Source: Gaoshiqia hydrogeniformans
GTDB taxonomy: Bacteria; Bacteroidota; Bacteroidia; Bacteroidales; Prolixibacteraceae
Length of the DNA: 64,000 bases
NCBI RefSeq assembly: GCF_049347105.1
Contig: NZ_CP186334.1
Location: 1,116,001-1,180,000 of the forward strand
Reading direction: 5' to 3'
The notes beneath the pieces were generated by a model. It did not search any database. It was given only the letters and a program-made list of their open reading frames with translations, and had not been told where the DNA came from. Positions 52,908 to 61,682 of this stretch are shown here, piece by piece (positions within the stretch are counted from its first letter, which is position 1; every line of letters starts with the position of its first letter). A program made the position numbers and the translations under genes.

Positions 52908-54446
52908 TTAGGTTCCCCAGCTTTCCCGGTCAAGGCTCCGGTACTGAATGGCTTCGGAAATATGTTGGCTTTCGACCGGCTGCGAGCCTTCCAAATCGGC
53001 AATGGTCCGCGATACGCGCAGGATGCGGTCGTAGGCTCGGGCTGATAAACCCAGTTTCTCCATCGCATTTTTCAGCAGGCTGTTGCTGGCCTGATCGAGT
53101 TTCACGTAATCGCGTATCTGCCGCGACGACATTTGCGCGTTGCAAAAAATCCCATCCATGCCTTTGTAGCGTTCCGACTGAATTTGCCGGGCACGGATCA
53201 CCCGCTCGCGGATCGTGATGCTGCTTTCGGTTGCATCCAATTCCGACAGTTTTTTAAACGGCACGGGGACAACTTCGAGGTGAATATCGATCCGGTCGAG
53301 TAAGGGACCGGAGATTTTATTCAGGTACTTGGGGACCATACCCGGCGCGCAAACACATTCTTTGGTCGGGTGATTGTAGTACCCGCACGGACAGGGGTTC
53401 ATCGATGCCACCAGCATCAGGCTGGCCGGATATTCGACCGAGAACTTGGCACGCGAAATGGTAATCTTCCGGTCTTCCAGGGGTTGCCGCATCACTTCCA
53501 GTACCGTCCTTTTAAATTCCGGAAGTTCATCCAGAAAAAGGACACCGTTGTGGGCCAGCGATATTTCTCCGGGTTGCGGAAACGTTCCGCCCCCAACCAG
53601 CGCAACATCCGAGATGGTATGATGAGGCGCCCGGAAAGGCCGTTCGGTCATCAGCGAAGTGTCTTTATCGATTTTGCCAACTACGGAGTGAATCTTGGTT
53701 GTTTCCAGCGCTTCGTGCAAGGTAAAAGGCGGTAAAATGGTAGGGATTCGTTTGGCTAACATGGTCTTTCCTGCTCCCGGAGGGCCAATCATGATGACAT
53801 TGTGCCCGCCGGCAGCGGCAATTTCCAAAGCGCGTTTTACATTTTCCTGCCCTTTCACGTCCGAAAAGTCGATATCGGCATGGTTGAGCATTTTATAAAA
53901 TTCTTCCCGTGTATTGACAATCGTTGGCTCCAGCTCCGTGTCGTTGTTAAAAAAATCAACCACCTGCCTGATATTTTCCACGCCGTAAATCTTCAGTTTG
54001 TCGACTACCGCCGCTTCGCGGGCATTTTGCACCGGCAGGATGAAGCCCTCAAAACCTTCTTCCCTGGCTTTAACAGCAATTGGCAAGGCGCCTTTTATCG
54101 GCTGAAGCGTCCCATCCAGCGAAAGTTCGCCCATCAGCATGTATTTCTCCAGCTTTTCGGATGAAATTTGCCCTGATGCCGCCATCACGGCAATCGCCAG
54201 GGGCAGATCGTAGGATGAACCTTCTTTCCGGAGGTCGGCCGGGGCCATGTTGATGACGATCTTTTGCCGCGGCCATTTATACCCGTTCAGACGTAGAGCC
54301 GATTCGATACGCTGCTGGCTTTCTTTCACCGCGCTGTCGGGAAGGCCGACCAGGAAAAACCGGATTCCCTGTGAAACATCCGTTTCAATTGTAATAGTGG
54401 TTGCATCAATGCCATGAACGGCCGAAGCAAAAGTTTTGATCATCAT
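52908..54446 (-). CDS. comM: YifB/ComM Mg-chelatase-like AAA+ ATPase
   Basis: A 512-residue protein with the ATG at 54446 (M-M-I-K-T-F-A-S-A-V); the frame extends 22 codons upstream without similarity. The N-terminal LonC-like domain is followed by the ChlI-type ATPase: Walker A G-P-P-G-A-G-K-T-M-L, G-V-L-F-L-D-E-L-P-E and a C-P-C-G-Y-x5-C-x-C zinc-like motif in the middle. The C-terminal Mg_chelatase_C domain completes it. ComM promotes branch migration of heteroduplex DNA during natural transformation in other bacteria. It stands alone here. Confidence 0.92.
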   Translation of the reverse strand: MMIKTFASAVHGIDATTITIETDVSQGIRFFLVGLPDSAVKESQQRIESALRLNGYKWPRQKIVINMAPADLRKEGSSYDLPLAIAVMAASGQISSEKLEKYMLMGELSLDGTLQPIKGALPIAVKAREEGFEGFILPVQNAREAAVVDKLKIYGVENIRQVVDFFNNDTELEPTIVNTREEFYKMLNHADIDFSDVKGQENVKRALEIAAAGGHNVIMIGPPGAGKTMLAKRIPTILPPFTLHEALETTKIHSVVGKIDKDTSLMTERPFRAPHHTISDVALVGGGTFPQPGEISLAHNGVLFLDELPEFKRTVLEVMRQPLEDRKITISRAKFSVEYPASLMLVASMNPCPCGYYNHPTKECVCAPGMVPKYLNKISGPLLDRIDIHLEVVPVPFKKLSELDATESSITIRERVIRARQIQSERYKGMDGIFCNAQMSSRQIRDYVKLDQASNSLLKNAMEKLGLSARAYDRILRVSRTIADLEGSQPVESQHISEAIQYRSLDRESWGT

Positions 54447-54571
54447 GGAATAATCGGATAAAATAATCTGTAAACAAAACATAAATTTACACCGATAAGC
54501 AATAATCTGCAAGTAATCCGTGATGTTCTTTGTTTTTTTATCTTTATTAAAAAAATGAACGACTGATAAAC

Positions 54572-55363
54572 ATGAAGAAAAAACTATACGAAGTTATTTT
54601 TGAGGCTGATACACAAAGCGGTAAGAGCTTCGATATTGCTCTCCTGCTGATTATTCTTTCCAGCATCGTTTTAGTGATGCTGGAAAGTGTTTCCTCAATC
54701 AATAAACAATACCACCATGTACTGCATATCCTCGAATGGGTGATCACCGGTATTTTCACAATGGAGTATGCCTTACGGGTGTGGGTTGTTAATAAACCCT
54801 TCAGGTATATTTTCAGTTTTTATGGCATCATTGATTTACTGGCCGTTTTACCCACCTACCTGAGCCTGATTTTTGTGGGAAGCCAAAGTTTAATGATCAT
54901 CCGGGCCATACGTCTGCTCCGGGTATTCCGGATTCTCAAACTGAATCGTTACACGATCGCCGGGCTAAGCCTGGCCATCGCGATTCGGAATAGCCGGGAA
55001 AAAATCTTTGTATTTTTGTTTTTTGTAATCAATCTGGTATTGATTGTCGGGACGCTGATGTACCTGGTTGAAAGTTCTGAAAATGGGTTCACCAGTATAC
55101 CTACCAGTATTTATTGGGCCATTGTAACCCTGACGACCGTTGGCTACGGTGATATTTCGCCGCAAACAGCCACTGGTCAGTTCCTGGCCAGCCTGGTGAT
55201 GATTGTGGGCTATGCCATCATTGCTGTTCCTACGGGAATTGTCACCTCTGAAATGCTGAAAAGCACGCGCAGCAGAAATACGCAGGTATGTCCGGAATGT
55301 CTTTTCGATCAGCACGATAACGATGCGGCCTATTGCAAAAAATGCGGGCACAGCCTGAATTAA
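54572..55363 (+). CDS. Voltage-gated potassium-channel-like protein with C-terminal zinc ribbon
   Basis: A 263-residue membrane protein of the six-helix Kv type. S4 carries regularly spaced arginines (R111, R114, R117, R120). The selectivity filter is T-V-G-Y-G-D (189-194), preceded by the pore helix. The C-terminal tail has four cysteines in C240-P-E-C243-L-F-x9-C255-K-K-C258-G, a zinc-ribbon signature, so a metal-bound cytoplasmic knob likely regulates or assembles the tetramer. No RCK domain is present. It is monocistronic. Confidence 0.9.
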   Translation: MKKKLYEVIFEADTQSGKSFDIALLLIILSSIVLVMLESVSSINKQYHHVLHILEWVITGIFTMEYALRVWVVNKPFRYIFSFYGIIDLLAVLPTYLSLIFVGSQSLMIIRAIRLLRVFRILKLNRYTIAGLSLAIAIRNSREKIFVFLFFVINLVLIVGTLMYLVESSENGFTSIPTSIYWAIVTLTTVGYGDISPQTATGQFLASLVMIVGYAIIAVPTGIVTSEMLKSTRSRNTQVCPECLFDQHDNDAAYCKKCGHSLN

Positions 55364-55429
55364 ATGCAGCGTCTCTCCTTTCTGTCCGCCATGAGCAAAA
55401 GTCTTTTTCGTCATCTGATTTGATTTTTG

Positions 55430-55437
55430 TATTTTTG
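55430..55437 (+). promoter_or_regulatory. Bacteroidota -7 box of the small-membrane-protein/mutL/rhomboid operon
   Basis: TATTTTTG matches TAnnTTTG and lies 24 bases before the ATG at 55461. The longer frame starting at 55437 overlaps it, so the downstream start is preferred. Confidence 0.5.
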
Positions 55438-55460
55438 TGGGCAATCAATACATTTACATC

Positions 55461-55757
55461 ATGATTGGAAAATTTTTCCATACGCCCAAATCACGGCAGT
55501 TCAACATTCCGTACCGTTATTACAATCCGGAAAAAGAAGAGATGCAAAATCGTGAAGACCGGATTAAAATGGAATTGGGGATTCATGAAAAGAAGGAGTG
55601 GAATTCCAAACACCGGCCCAACATCCGGGGACAATTTCGCCGGGCCATGGGAACTTACTCAAAAACAGCTGAAGATGCCCGAAAAAGTTCCAATATTCGC
55701 TTAATCATTCTGATTGTTATTTTAAGTTTAGCCGTTTTCCTGATTTTAAAATTTTAA
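55461..55757 (+). CDS. Small single-pass membrane protein of unknown function
   Basis: A 98-residue protein beginning M-I-G-K-F-F-H-T-P-K-S-R-Q-F-N-I-P-Y-R-Y-Y-N-P. It is mostly basic and charged, with one C-terminal hydrophobic segment (about 78-96). The N-terminal motif with Y-R-Y-Y-N-P-E-K-E-E-M recurs in Bacteroidota proteins that lie just before mutL. It ends 9 bases before mutL, so it is co-transcribed. It may be a tail-anchored protein; function unknown. Confidence 0.75.
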   Translation: MIGKFFHTPKSRQFNIPYRYYNPEKEEMQNREDRIKMELGIHEKKEWNSKHRPNIRGQFRRAMGTYSKTAEDARKSSNIRLIILIVILSLAVFLILKF

Positions 55758-55766
55758 AAGAATTCC

Positions 55767-57626
55767 GTGCCAGATATCATTCAACTGCTTCCGGATTCAG
55801 TCGCCAACCAGATTGCTGCCGGTGAGGTGATTCAACGACCTGCCTCGGTGGTTAAGGAGTTGGTTGAAAATGCCATTGACGCCGGGGCGACCCAAGTCAC
55901 CATCAATATAAAAGATGCCGGCCGTACGCTGATTCAGGTCAGCGACAACGGCTGCGGGATGTCGGACACCGACGCCCGGATGGCTTTTGAACGGCATGCC
56001 ACTTCGAAAATAAAAGAAGCCAACGACCTGTTTGCCATCCGAACCATGGGTTTTCGCGGAGAGGCGCTGGCCTCCATCGCCGCCATTGCCGATGTCGAAC
56101 TGTACACCCGCCAGCACGACCAGGAAATCGGCACATTCATCCACATTAACGGATCGAAAGTGATTTCGCAGCAGGCGACGTCGTGCGCCCCGGGGACCAA
56201 TTTCATGGTCAAGAACCTGTTTTTCAATGTGCCGGCCCGCCGAAAATTCCTGAAAGCCAATTCAACTGAGTTCAAACATATTATCAACGAAGTGCAACGG
56301 GTAGCCCTGGGCAACCCCGAAATCGGCATATCGCTCATTCACAATCAGCAACCGGTTTACGAACTGACCAAAGACGACCATATCCGCAAACGGATTGTCG
56401 CCATTTTCGGGAAAAATACCGGTCAAAATCTGATTCCGGTAGATACCGAAACGACACTGGTAAAAATAAAAGGGTATATCGGCCAGCCCCGGTATGCCCG
56501 AAAAACCTTTGGGGAGCAGTTCTTTTTTACCAATAAACGGTTTATGAGACACCCGTTTTTTCACCGGGCCATTATGCAGGCCTACGAAAAGATTTTACCT
56601 CCCGAAAGTTTCCCTGCCTATTTTCTTTATTTTGATCTTGACCCCGAGTCGATTGATATCAATATTCACCCGACAAAAACCGAGATCAAATTTGAAAATG
56701 AAACGGCCATCTGGCAAATTATTCAGGCTTCCGCCCGCGAAGCGCTGGGAAAATTCAACGTCGTCCCGTCCATCGACTTTAACCAGTCGGGAAGCCTGGA
56801 CATTCCCATTGCGCCCAAAAGCCGGGAAGGGATAACAGCTCCCGAAATTCAGATCGATCCGACGTATAACCCCTTTGAAACCGGAAAAAAACAATTTGGA
56901 GGGACGGATGGCCGGAATTACTACAGCTCGAAACACGAGCAGGTGAAACATTGGGAAAAATTGTATCAGGATTTTGAACAGGATCAGGATTCTCAGCAAA
57001 AGCAGGCACAACCGGAAGAAAAAAGCGATGGGCCCCTTGAATTGACGCACATCGAATCGTTCCCGGGAAAAACTTTCTTTCAGTTTAAAAATAAATATAT
57101 TCTGACACCGGTGAAATCGGGGCTAATGGTTATTGACCAGAAACGGGCACACGAATGTATTTTATACGAGCACTTTCTGAGCATCCTCGACAGCCAGGAG
57201 ATAGCCAGTCAGCAACAGCTTTTCCCGCATACCTTCGAACTGAACGCGGCCGACGCCGAGCTGCTCCGCTCAATTCTCGACGACCTGAAATCACTGGGCT
57301 TTGACGTGCGCGATTTCGGAAACAATAGTTTCATTATCAACGGAACGCCGGGTGTGCTCGAAAATAATTCGCCCCTTGAAATGATCGAAAGTCTGTTGGA
57401 AGATATGAAAAGCTCAGCGACCAACCTGAAAGAAAAGGCGCGCGAAAAAGTGGCGGCCTCGCTGGCCCGGGCATCGGCTATTTCGTACGGTCACCCGATG
57501 AAAGCGGAAGAAATAAACCAACTGATCGATCAGTTGTTTGCATGTAAAACACCCAATTTTTCGCCATCGGGAAAACAAGTGTTAACAATTATGCCGGTAG
57601 AGCAATTTGAAAAACTGTTGAAATGA
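55767..57626 (+). CDS. mutL: DNA mismatch repair protein MutL
   Basis: A 619-residue protein starting at a GTG codon. The GHKL ATPase domain is complete: E-L-V-E-N-A-I-D-A-G (31-40), D-N-G-C-G-M and G-F-R-G-E-A-L-A-S-I. The C-terminal dimerisation domain follows from about 440. The endonuclease signature, usually DQHAxxExxxxE, reads D457-Q-K-R-A-H-E-C-I-L-Y-E here (His to Lys, Ala to Arg), and the usual C-P-H-G-R near the C-terminus reads S-P-S-G-K. The nicking activity known from MutH-less MutL proteins may therefore be weak or absent. It is the second gene of the operon that includes both rhomboids. Confidence 0.93.
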   Translation: MPDIIQLLPDSVANQIAAGEVIQRPASVVKELVENAIDAGATQVTINIKDAGRTLIQVSDNGCGMSDTDARMAFERHATSKIKEANDLFAIRTMGFRGEALASIAAIADVELYTRQHDQEIGTFIHINGSKVISQQATSCAPGTNFMVKNLFFNVPARRKFLKANSTEFKHIINEVQRVALGNPEIGISLIHNQQPVYELTKDDHIRKRIVAIFGKNTGQNLIPVDTETTLVKIKGYIGQPRYARKTFGEQFFFTNKRFMRHPFFHRAIMQAYEKILPPESFPAYFLYFDLDPESIDINIHPTKTEIKFENETAIWQIIQASAREALGKFNVVPSIDFNQSGSLDIPIAPKSREGITAPEIQIDPTYNPFETGKKQFGGTDGRNYYSSKHEQVKHWEKLYQDFEQDQDSQQKQAQPEEKSDGPLELTHIESFPGKTFFQFKNKYILTPVKSGLMVIDQKRAHECILYEHFLSILDSQEIASQQQLFPHTFELNAADAELLRSILDDLKSLGFDVRDFGNNSFIINGTPGVLENNSPLEMIESLLEDMKSSATNLKEKAREKVAASLARASAISYGHPMKAEEINQLIDQLFACKTPNFSPSGKQVLTIMPVEQFEKLLK

Positions 57627-57708
57627 CAAATTGGCTGGTATTTATTTACTTTGCGCTAATTTCATATTTTGGCCCGGCTCTTGTGGCCACCCCTTAAACT
57701 TTTTGATT

Positions 57709-58449
57709 ATGCAGAATTACAGACCCGCTTTTTCCAATATCCCCCCGGTTGTAAAAAACCTGATTATCATCAACGCGCTTATGCTGCTGGCCACTTATGT
57801 TTTGAGCATGCGCGGGATTAACCTGTCATCAATTCTCGGCTTACATTTCATTTACTCGCCGGCATTCAAACCGCTTCAGTTGGTCACGCACCTGTTTATG
57901 CACGGGGGGTTTATGCACCTGTTGTTCAATATGTTTGCCTTGTGGATGTTCGGTCGGGTGTTGGAAAGTGTCTGGGGGCCCAGGCGTTTTTTTATTTATT
58001 ATTTTGTTACCGGACTGGGCGCTGCGGCGCTGCATACCTTTGTCAATTTCCTGGAATATCAGTCAATCGTTTCGAAGATGAGTCCGGATCAAATCGATCT
58101 GGTGATGCAACAAGGCCGTGAAATCTGGCTGCAAGGGAAAAACTTCACCGACCCCTTGATGGGGAAGCTGAACATGTTGCTGAATATCCCGACTGTTGGC
58201 GCATCGGGCGCTGTATTTGGAGTGCTGCTCGGTTTCGGGATGTTGTTCCCGAACACGCAACTGTACCTGTTATTTCCTCCGATCCCCATCAAAGCAAAAT
58301 ATTTTGTTATTGGCTACGGCTTGCTCGAGCTTTACCTGGGTTTGTCGCGTCCGGGCAGCAATGTAGCCCATTTTGCCCACCTGGGCGGGATGTTGTTTGG
58401 CTACCTGATGATTAAATACTGGAATAAAAACAGCCGCCATTTTTATTAG
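57709..58449 (+). CDS. Rhomboid-family intramembrane serine protease
   Basis: A 246-residue protein with six membrane helices. The ATG at 57709 is preferred over a frame 26 codons longer. Helix 2 has H-L-F-M-H-G-G-F-M-H-L-L-F-N-M (61-75), the nucleophile is S166 in G-A-S-G-A-V-F-G, and the base is the His of H-F-A-H-L-G-G-M in the last helices. It cleaves membrane segments of unknown targets. It follows mutL by 82 bases and precedes a second rhomboid gene by 3 bases. Confidence 0.9.
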   Translation: MQNYRPAFSNIPPVVKNLIIINALMLLATYVLSMRGINLSSILGLHFIYSPAFKPLQLVTHLFMHGGFMHLLFNMFALWMFGRVLESVWGPRRFFIYYFVTGLGAAALHTFVNFLEYQSIVSKMSPDQIDLVMQQGREIWLQGKNFTDPLMGKLNMLLNIPTVGASGAVFGVLLGFGMLFPNTQLYLLFPPIPIKAKYFVIGYGLLELYLGLSRPGSNVAHFAHLGGMLFGYLMIKYWNKNSRHFY

Positions 58450-58452
58450 ACT

Positions 58453-59322
58453 ATGAATATTGCTGACGAAATCAAAGAATCCTTCAAAAAAGGATCGGTG
58501 CTGACGCGGCTGATCTATGTGAATATCAGCGTGTTCCTCTTCATCCGGGTTATCAACGTTTTTTTCTTCTTGCTGAATCGGGAATTTACCTTGCTGAACT
58601 GGCTGGCTCAACCAGCCGACATCGACCAGTTGCTGAGTAAACCCTGGACCCTGATCACATACATGTTTCTGCATTTTAACTTCCTGCACATCCTGTTTAA
58701 TGTCTTGTGGCTATACTGGATGGGGAAAATTTTCCTTTTCTATTTCGATCAAAAAAAATTGTTGAGCATTTACCTATTGGGCGGATTATCCGGGGGTCTG
58801 TTCTTTCTAGCCGGCTACAACCTGTTCCCGGCCTTTACCGAAGTGGTTGTTTTTTCCCAGTTATTGGGAGCATCGGCCTCGGTACTGGCAATTATTGCAG
58901 CCGTGGCCACCTATGCCCCCAACCACATCATCAACCTGATGTTTATCGGGCAGGTTAAAATGAAACACCTGGCTATTTTTTCGCTGCTGCTGTATGTCAT
59001 CGGGATCGCTTCGTCCAATGCGGGCGGAAACCTGGCGCACCTGGGCGGGGCATTCTTTGGTTTTATTTATGTGCTGGCTTACCGGAAAGGAATTGACTTG
59101 ACCCGCGGATTAACAGCATTGACAGATTTCTTCGTCGCCACCTTTAAACCGAAACAACGCATTGAGCTTACTTACCGGGGAAAAAACAACGACCTGGAAT
59201 TTAACCGGCAAAAGAACCTGAAACAGGAAGAAATCAACCGGGTGCTCGACAAGATCAGTCAATCAGGTTACGATTCGCTGACCAAAGAAGAAAAAGAGCT
59301 GCTCTTTAAGATGGGGAAATAA
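58453..59322 (+). CDS. Second rhomboid-family protein with C-terminal DUF6576-like tail
   Basis: A 289-residue protein whose six-helix core contains F-L-H-F-N-F-L-H-I-L-F-N-V-L-W (72-86), G-A-S141-A-S-V-L-A for the nucleophile (GASA instead of the common GASG), and A-H-L-G-G-A-F-F-G-F for the His. A soluble tail of about 80 residues (K-Q-R-I-E-L-T-Y-R-G...E-E-I-N-R-V-L-D-K-I-S-Q-S-G-Y-D-S-L) follows. Tandem rhomboids with this tail are common in Bacteroidota. Its stop abuts the stop of the convergent BrkB gene with no bases between. Confidence 0.88.
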   Translation: MNIADEIKESFKKGSVLTRLIYVNISVFLFIRVINVFFFLLNREFTLLNWLAQPADIDQLLSKPWTLITYMFLHFNFLHILFNVLWLYWMGKIFLFYFDQKKLLSIYLLGGLSGGLFFLAGYNLFPAFTEVVVFSQLLGASASVLAIIAAVATYAPNHIINLMFIGQVKMKHLAIFSLLLYVIGIASSNAGGNLAHLGGAFFGFIYVLAYRKGIDLTRGLTALTDFFVATFKPKQRIELTYRGKNNDLEFNRQKNLKQEEINRVLDKISQSGYDSLTKEEKELLFKMGK

Positions 59323-60285
59323 TCAGGCGTCCATGCGGGTTTCAATGTAAACAGGTTCTTTCAGTAAATCTCTTTTTTTCCTTCGCGCGGCGCTCAGGCT
59401 GGCATTCAGTTCAAAACCAATCAGCAGGATGAGCGACATGATATAAAAAAGTAACAACACCACCAATAAGGTGCCGATTGAACCGTATAACTTATTATAC
59501 TGGCTGAAATTGGTGATGTAGTATCCAAAGCCGAGCAAAACCGAAATACTCAGCACGGTGGACAGGGTCCCTCCCGCCGAAATAAAACGCCAGCGGGTCT
59601 TTTTTGTCGGAGCCAGGTAATAAAGAAATGAATAGGCAAAAAAGAACAAGGCCAATACAACCACCCACTTTCCCGCGAGGAGCAAATAGTAAGTAAACTG
59701 CCCCCCGAGCAGCTGATTATAGTGCAGGTACTTGATCACCACCGGACCGATGGTAAGCAGGACAATGGCCAGCGTTAATAAAACAGCCAGGATAAACATC
59801 AGCAAAAAGGCCATCAGCCGCTGGCCGTACCAGGTTCGTCGTTCAAAACTGTGCAGCGATGCGTCAAAGGCATTCATCATCGACGACAGTCCGTTTGTTG
59901 CAAACAACAAGGTCATAAAAAAGCCAAAAGAAAGCAGGTCGCCCCTTGGCCGGGTCAGAATATCCTGGATGGTTTCTTCAACAACGATAAATGTACTTTC
60001 GGGAAGAAAATCCCGGATCAGTAAAAAAAGCTGCGGCTGAAAATCTTTGACCGGGATATAGGGAATCAGTGTAAATAAAAAAATCAGCGCAGGGAAAAGA
60101 GCCAGAAAGAAGCTAAACGCAATGGCCGATGCCCGGGTGGTAATGGCTCCGTTGACAATGCTGTGCGAAAAAAATACTAACACATCATACAAAGGAATCT
60201 TGTCAAACCCGGGAAAACTGACCTTTCGGGCATGAATCAAAAATCGCAGAAAAAAGCGTTTTACCCGATAAAACCGTTTAGCCAT
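59323..60285 (-). CDS. YihY/BrkB-family inner-membrane protein
   Basis: A 320-residue protein with about six membrane helices. The opening V-L-V-F-F-S-H-S-I-V-N-G-A-I-T-T-R-A-S-A-I-A-F-S-F-F-L-A-L is the family's first-helix signature, and the following F-P-A-L-I-F-L-F-T-L-I-P-Y-I-P matches. Formerly annotated as ribonuclease BN, the family is now viewed as a transporter or lipid-related membrane protein of unknown substrate. Its stop codon touches that of the second rhomboid gene. It lies 5 bases after the DUF4783 gene on the same strand. Confidence 0.88.
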   Translation of the reverse strand: MAKRFYRVKRFFLRFLIHARKVSFPGFDKIPLYDVLVFFSHSIVNGAITTRASAIAFSFFLALFPALIFLFTLIPYIPVKDFQPQLFLLIRDFLPESTFIVVEETIQDILTRPRGDLLSFGFFMTLLFATNGLSSMMNAFDASLHSFERRTWYGQRLMAFLLMFILAVLLTLAIVLLTIGPVVIKYLHYNQLLGGQFTYYLLLAGKWVVVLALFFFAYSFLYYLAPTKKTRWRFISAGGTLSTVLSISVLLGFGYYITNFSQYNKLYGSIGTLLVVLLLFYIMSLILLIGFELNASLSAARRKKRDLLKEPVYIETRMDA

Positions 60286-60290
60286 AGGCG

Positions 60291-60683
60291 CTATTGTTTT
60301 TCAATTCTCAACTGATGAATGTATGCGCGGCCCCCGTCGTTTTTCAATAAGAAATAAACCCTGAATGTTCCTTTATTTGTCGACAGGTTTCCAATAGCAT
60401 ATTTCGATCCTTCTTTCCCTCCCTGATGAATGACGCTGAAACCTTGCGCCTTATAATTACTGAAAAAATTGCTTACAATTTGCTGGGCCTGGGCTTTACT
60501 GTACACATCATCCTGGTCGAGTACCACCATTTCGATGTTTTGATTAAAGTAAGCCGATAAGGCGTTGGCATTTCCTGTTTTCAGGCTTGATACTATTTCA
60601 TCCGGAATCTGGGCGAACAGGCTTATTCCTGAAAAAATTAAAGCAACCGTAAAAATTAAAGTCGTGTAAATAATCCGTTTCAT
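60291..60683 (-). CDS. DUF4783 family exported protein
   Basis: A 130-residue protein with a signal peptide (M-K-R-I-I-Y-T-T-L-I-F...L-F-A-Q) and an NTF2-like alpha/beta domain: D-E-I-V-S-S-L-K-T-G-N-A-N-A-L-S-A-Y-F, V-V-L-D-Q-D-D-V-Y-S-K-A-Q-A. The family is Bacteroidota-specific with no known function. The ATG at 60683 lies 5 bases from the end of an IS5-family element, and the frame continues into the element to an ATG at 60707. This would prepend M-I-S-K-Q-S-L-K to the signal peptide. Co-transcribed with the BrkB-family gene. Confidence 0.85.
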   Translation of the reverse strand: MKRIIYTTLIFTVALIFSGISLFAQIPDEIVSSLKTGNANALSAYFNQNIEMVVLDQDDVYSKAQAQQIVSNFFSNYKAQGFSVIHQGGKEGSKYAIGNLSTNKGTFRVYFLLKNDGGRAYIHQLRIEKQ

Positions 60684-60685
60684 TT

Positions 60686-60688
60686 TTA
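60686..60688. repeat. Target-site duplication of the IS, left copy
   Basis: TTA directly before the left end; the same triplet follows the right end at 61610-61612. The TNA pattern is reported for IS1031-like members of IS5. Confidence 0.6.
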
Positions 60689-61609
60689 GAGACTGTTTTG
60701 AAATCATTGTCAAAATTTGTTAAGCATCAATCTTATCATTGATAATTGGACAAAGGCTGCACTTGTTTCGGTCAACCTTTCATAGTCTTTCGAGGTCCGT
60801 CGTTGAAATGAAATCCAGGCAAATGTTCTTTCAACAATCCATCTTTTAGGCAGGATTTTGAATTTGTGGGCTTCATTTCTTTTGACAATTTCGAGGGCCC
60901 AACCAAATTTTATCCTGGCTGTCTCTATTAATTCCCCCCGATAACCGCCATCGGCAAATATTTTTACGATCCCTTTTATGTATTTATTTTTAAGGATTTT
61001 AAATACAAGTTCTGCGGCCTTGCTGTCATGTGGCGTTGCTGAATGGACTACAATGGCCAGTAGTAAGCCAAGGGTATCAACAACAATGTGCCTTTTTCTG
61101 CCCTTAATCTTTTTGCCGCCATCATACCCAATCTCGTCTTGACAAACATTGACTGTTTTAACGGATTGACTGTCAATTATGCCAACAGATGGAACAGGGT
61201 TTCTGCCTTTTTGCACCCTGACCTTTTCGACAAGATAATCATGCAATTCCTCCAAAAGCCCGTTTAACTTCCACTTTCTGAAGTAATAATAAACTGTCTG
61301 CCATGGCGCAAAGTCGTTGGGGAGCATCCGCCATTGGCAACCGGATTTGGTTATGTACAAAATTGCATTCACAATTGATCGTAAACTATGTTTTCTTTTT
61401 CGCTCTTGTTCAAACAAATCTTTTATAACTTGCCACTGGTTATCGGTTAAATCACTTGGGTAAATTTTCATCGTACACTAATTTGTCGTTATTTTAGTGC
61501 AAAGAAAATCTAACCTGATATAGTTAGCTGATAACCAATTTTTTAATTATAAACACCTTGGTGTTAATTGCGCTATAATATTTTTTAAATTTAAAATCAA
61601 AACAGTCTC
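60689..61609 (-). mobile_element. Complete IS5-family insertion sequence (IS1031-like), 921 bp
   Basis: The ends are GAGACTGTTTTGA inverted repeats (perfect over 13 bases: 60689-60701 and the complement of 61597-61609), flanked by TTA duplications. One transposase gene fills most of it. A second inverted repeat, AACACC (61552-61557) and GGTGTT (61560-61565), lies inside the right end. The intact ends, duplication and intact gene suggest recent insertion. It landed between the -7 boxes of the rlmH/DUF4783 intergenic region and the DUF4783 start codon. Confidence 0.85.
60710..61471 (-). CDS. IS5-family DDE transposase
   Basis: A 253-residue single-frame transposase. N-terminal L-T-D-N-Q-W-Q-V-I-K-D-L-F and C-Q-W-R-M-L-P-N-D-F-A-P-W-Q-T-V-Y-Y-Y-F-R-K-W are the insertion element IS402-like helix region (DUF4096). 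The DDE residues are the Asp of I-I-D-S-Q-S, the Asp of F-A-D-G-G-Y-R-G and the Glu of W-I-V-E-R-T-F-A-W. No frameshift. Its TGA stop is followed after two bases by an ATG that is in frame with the DUF4783 gene. Confidence 0.95.
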   Translation of the reverse strand: MKIYPSDLTDNQWQVIKDLFEQERKRKHSLRSIVNAILYITKSGCQWRMLPNDFAPWQTVYYYFRKWKLNGLLEELHDYLVEKVRVQKGRNPVPSVGIIDSQSVKTVNVCQDEIGYDGGKKIKGRKRHIVVDTLGLLLAIVVHSATPHDSKAAELVFKILKNKYIKGIVKIFADGGYRGELIETARIKFGWALEIVKRNEAHKFKILPKRWIVERTFAWISFQRRTSKDYERLTETSAAFVQLSMIRLMLNKF

Positions 61610-61612
61610 TTA
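61610..61612. repeat. Target-site duplication of the IS, right copy
   Basis: TTA, matching the left copy at 60686-60688. Removing the element and one copy restores a continuous intergenic sequence. Confidence 0.6.
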
Positions 61613-61682
61613 TAATTTTAGAAACACATTAATCTGCTTGCATAAACTGTACCAATTATCAAAAATACTGGCAAGCGTTAAC

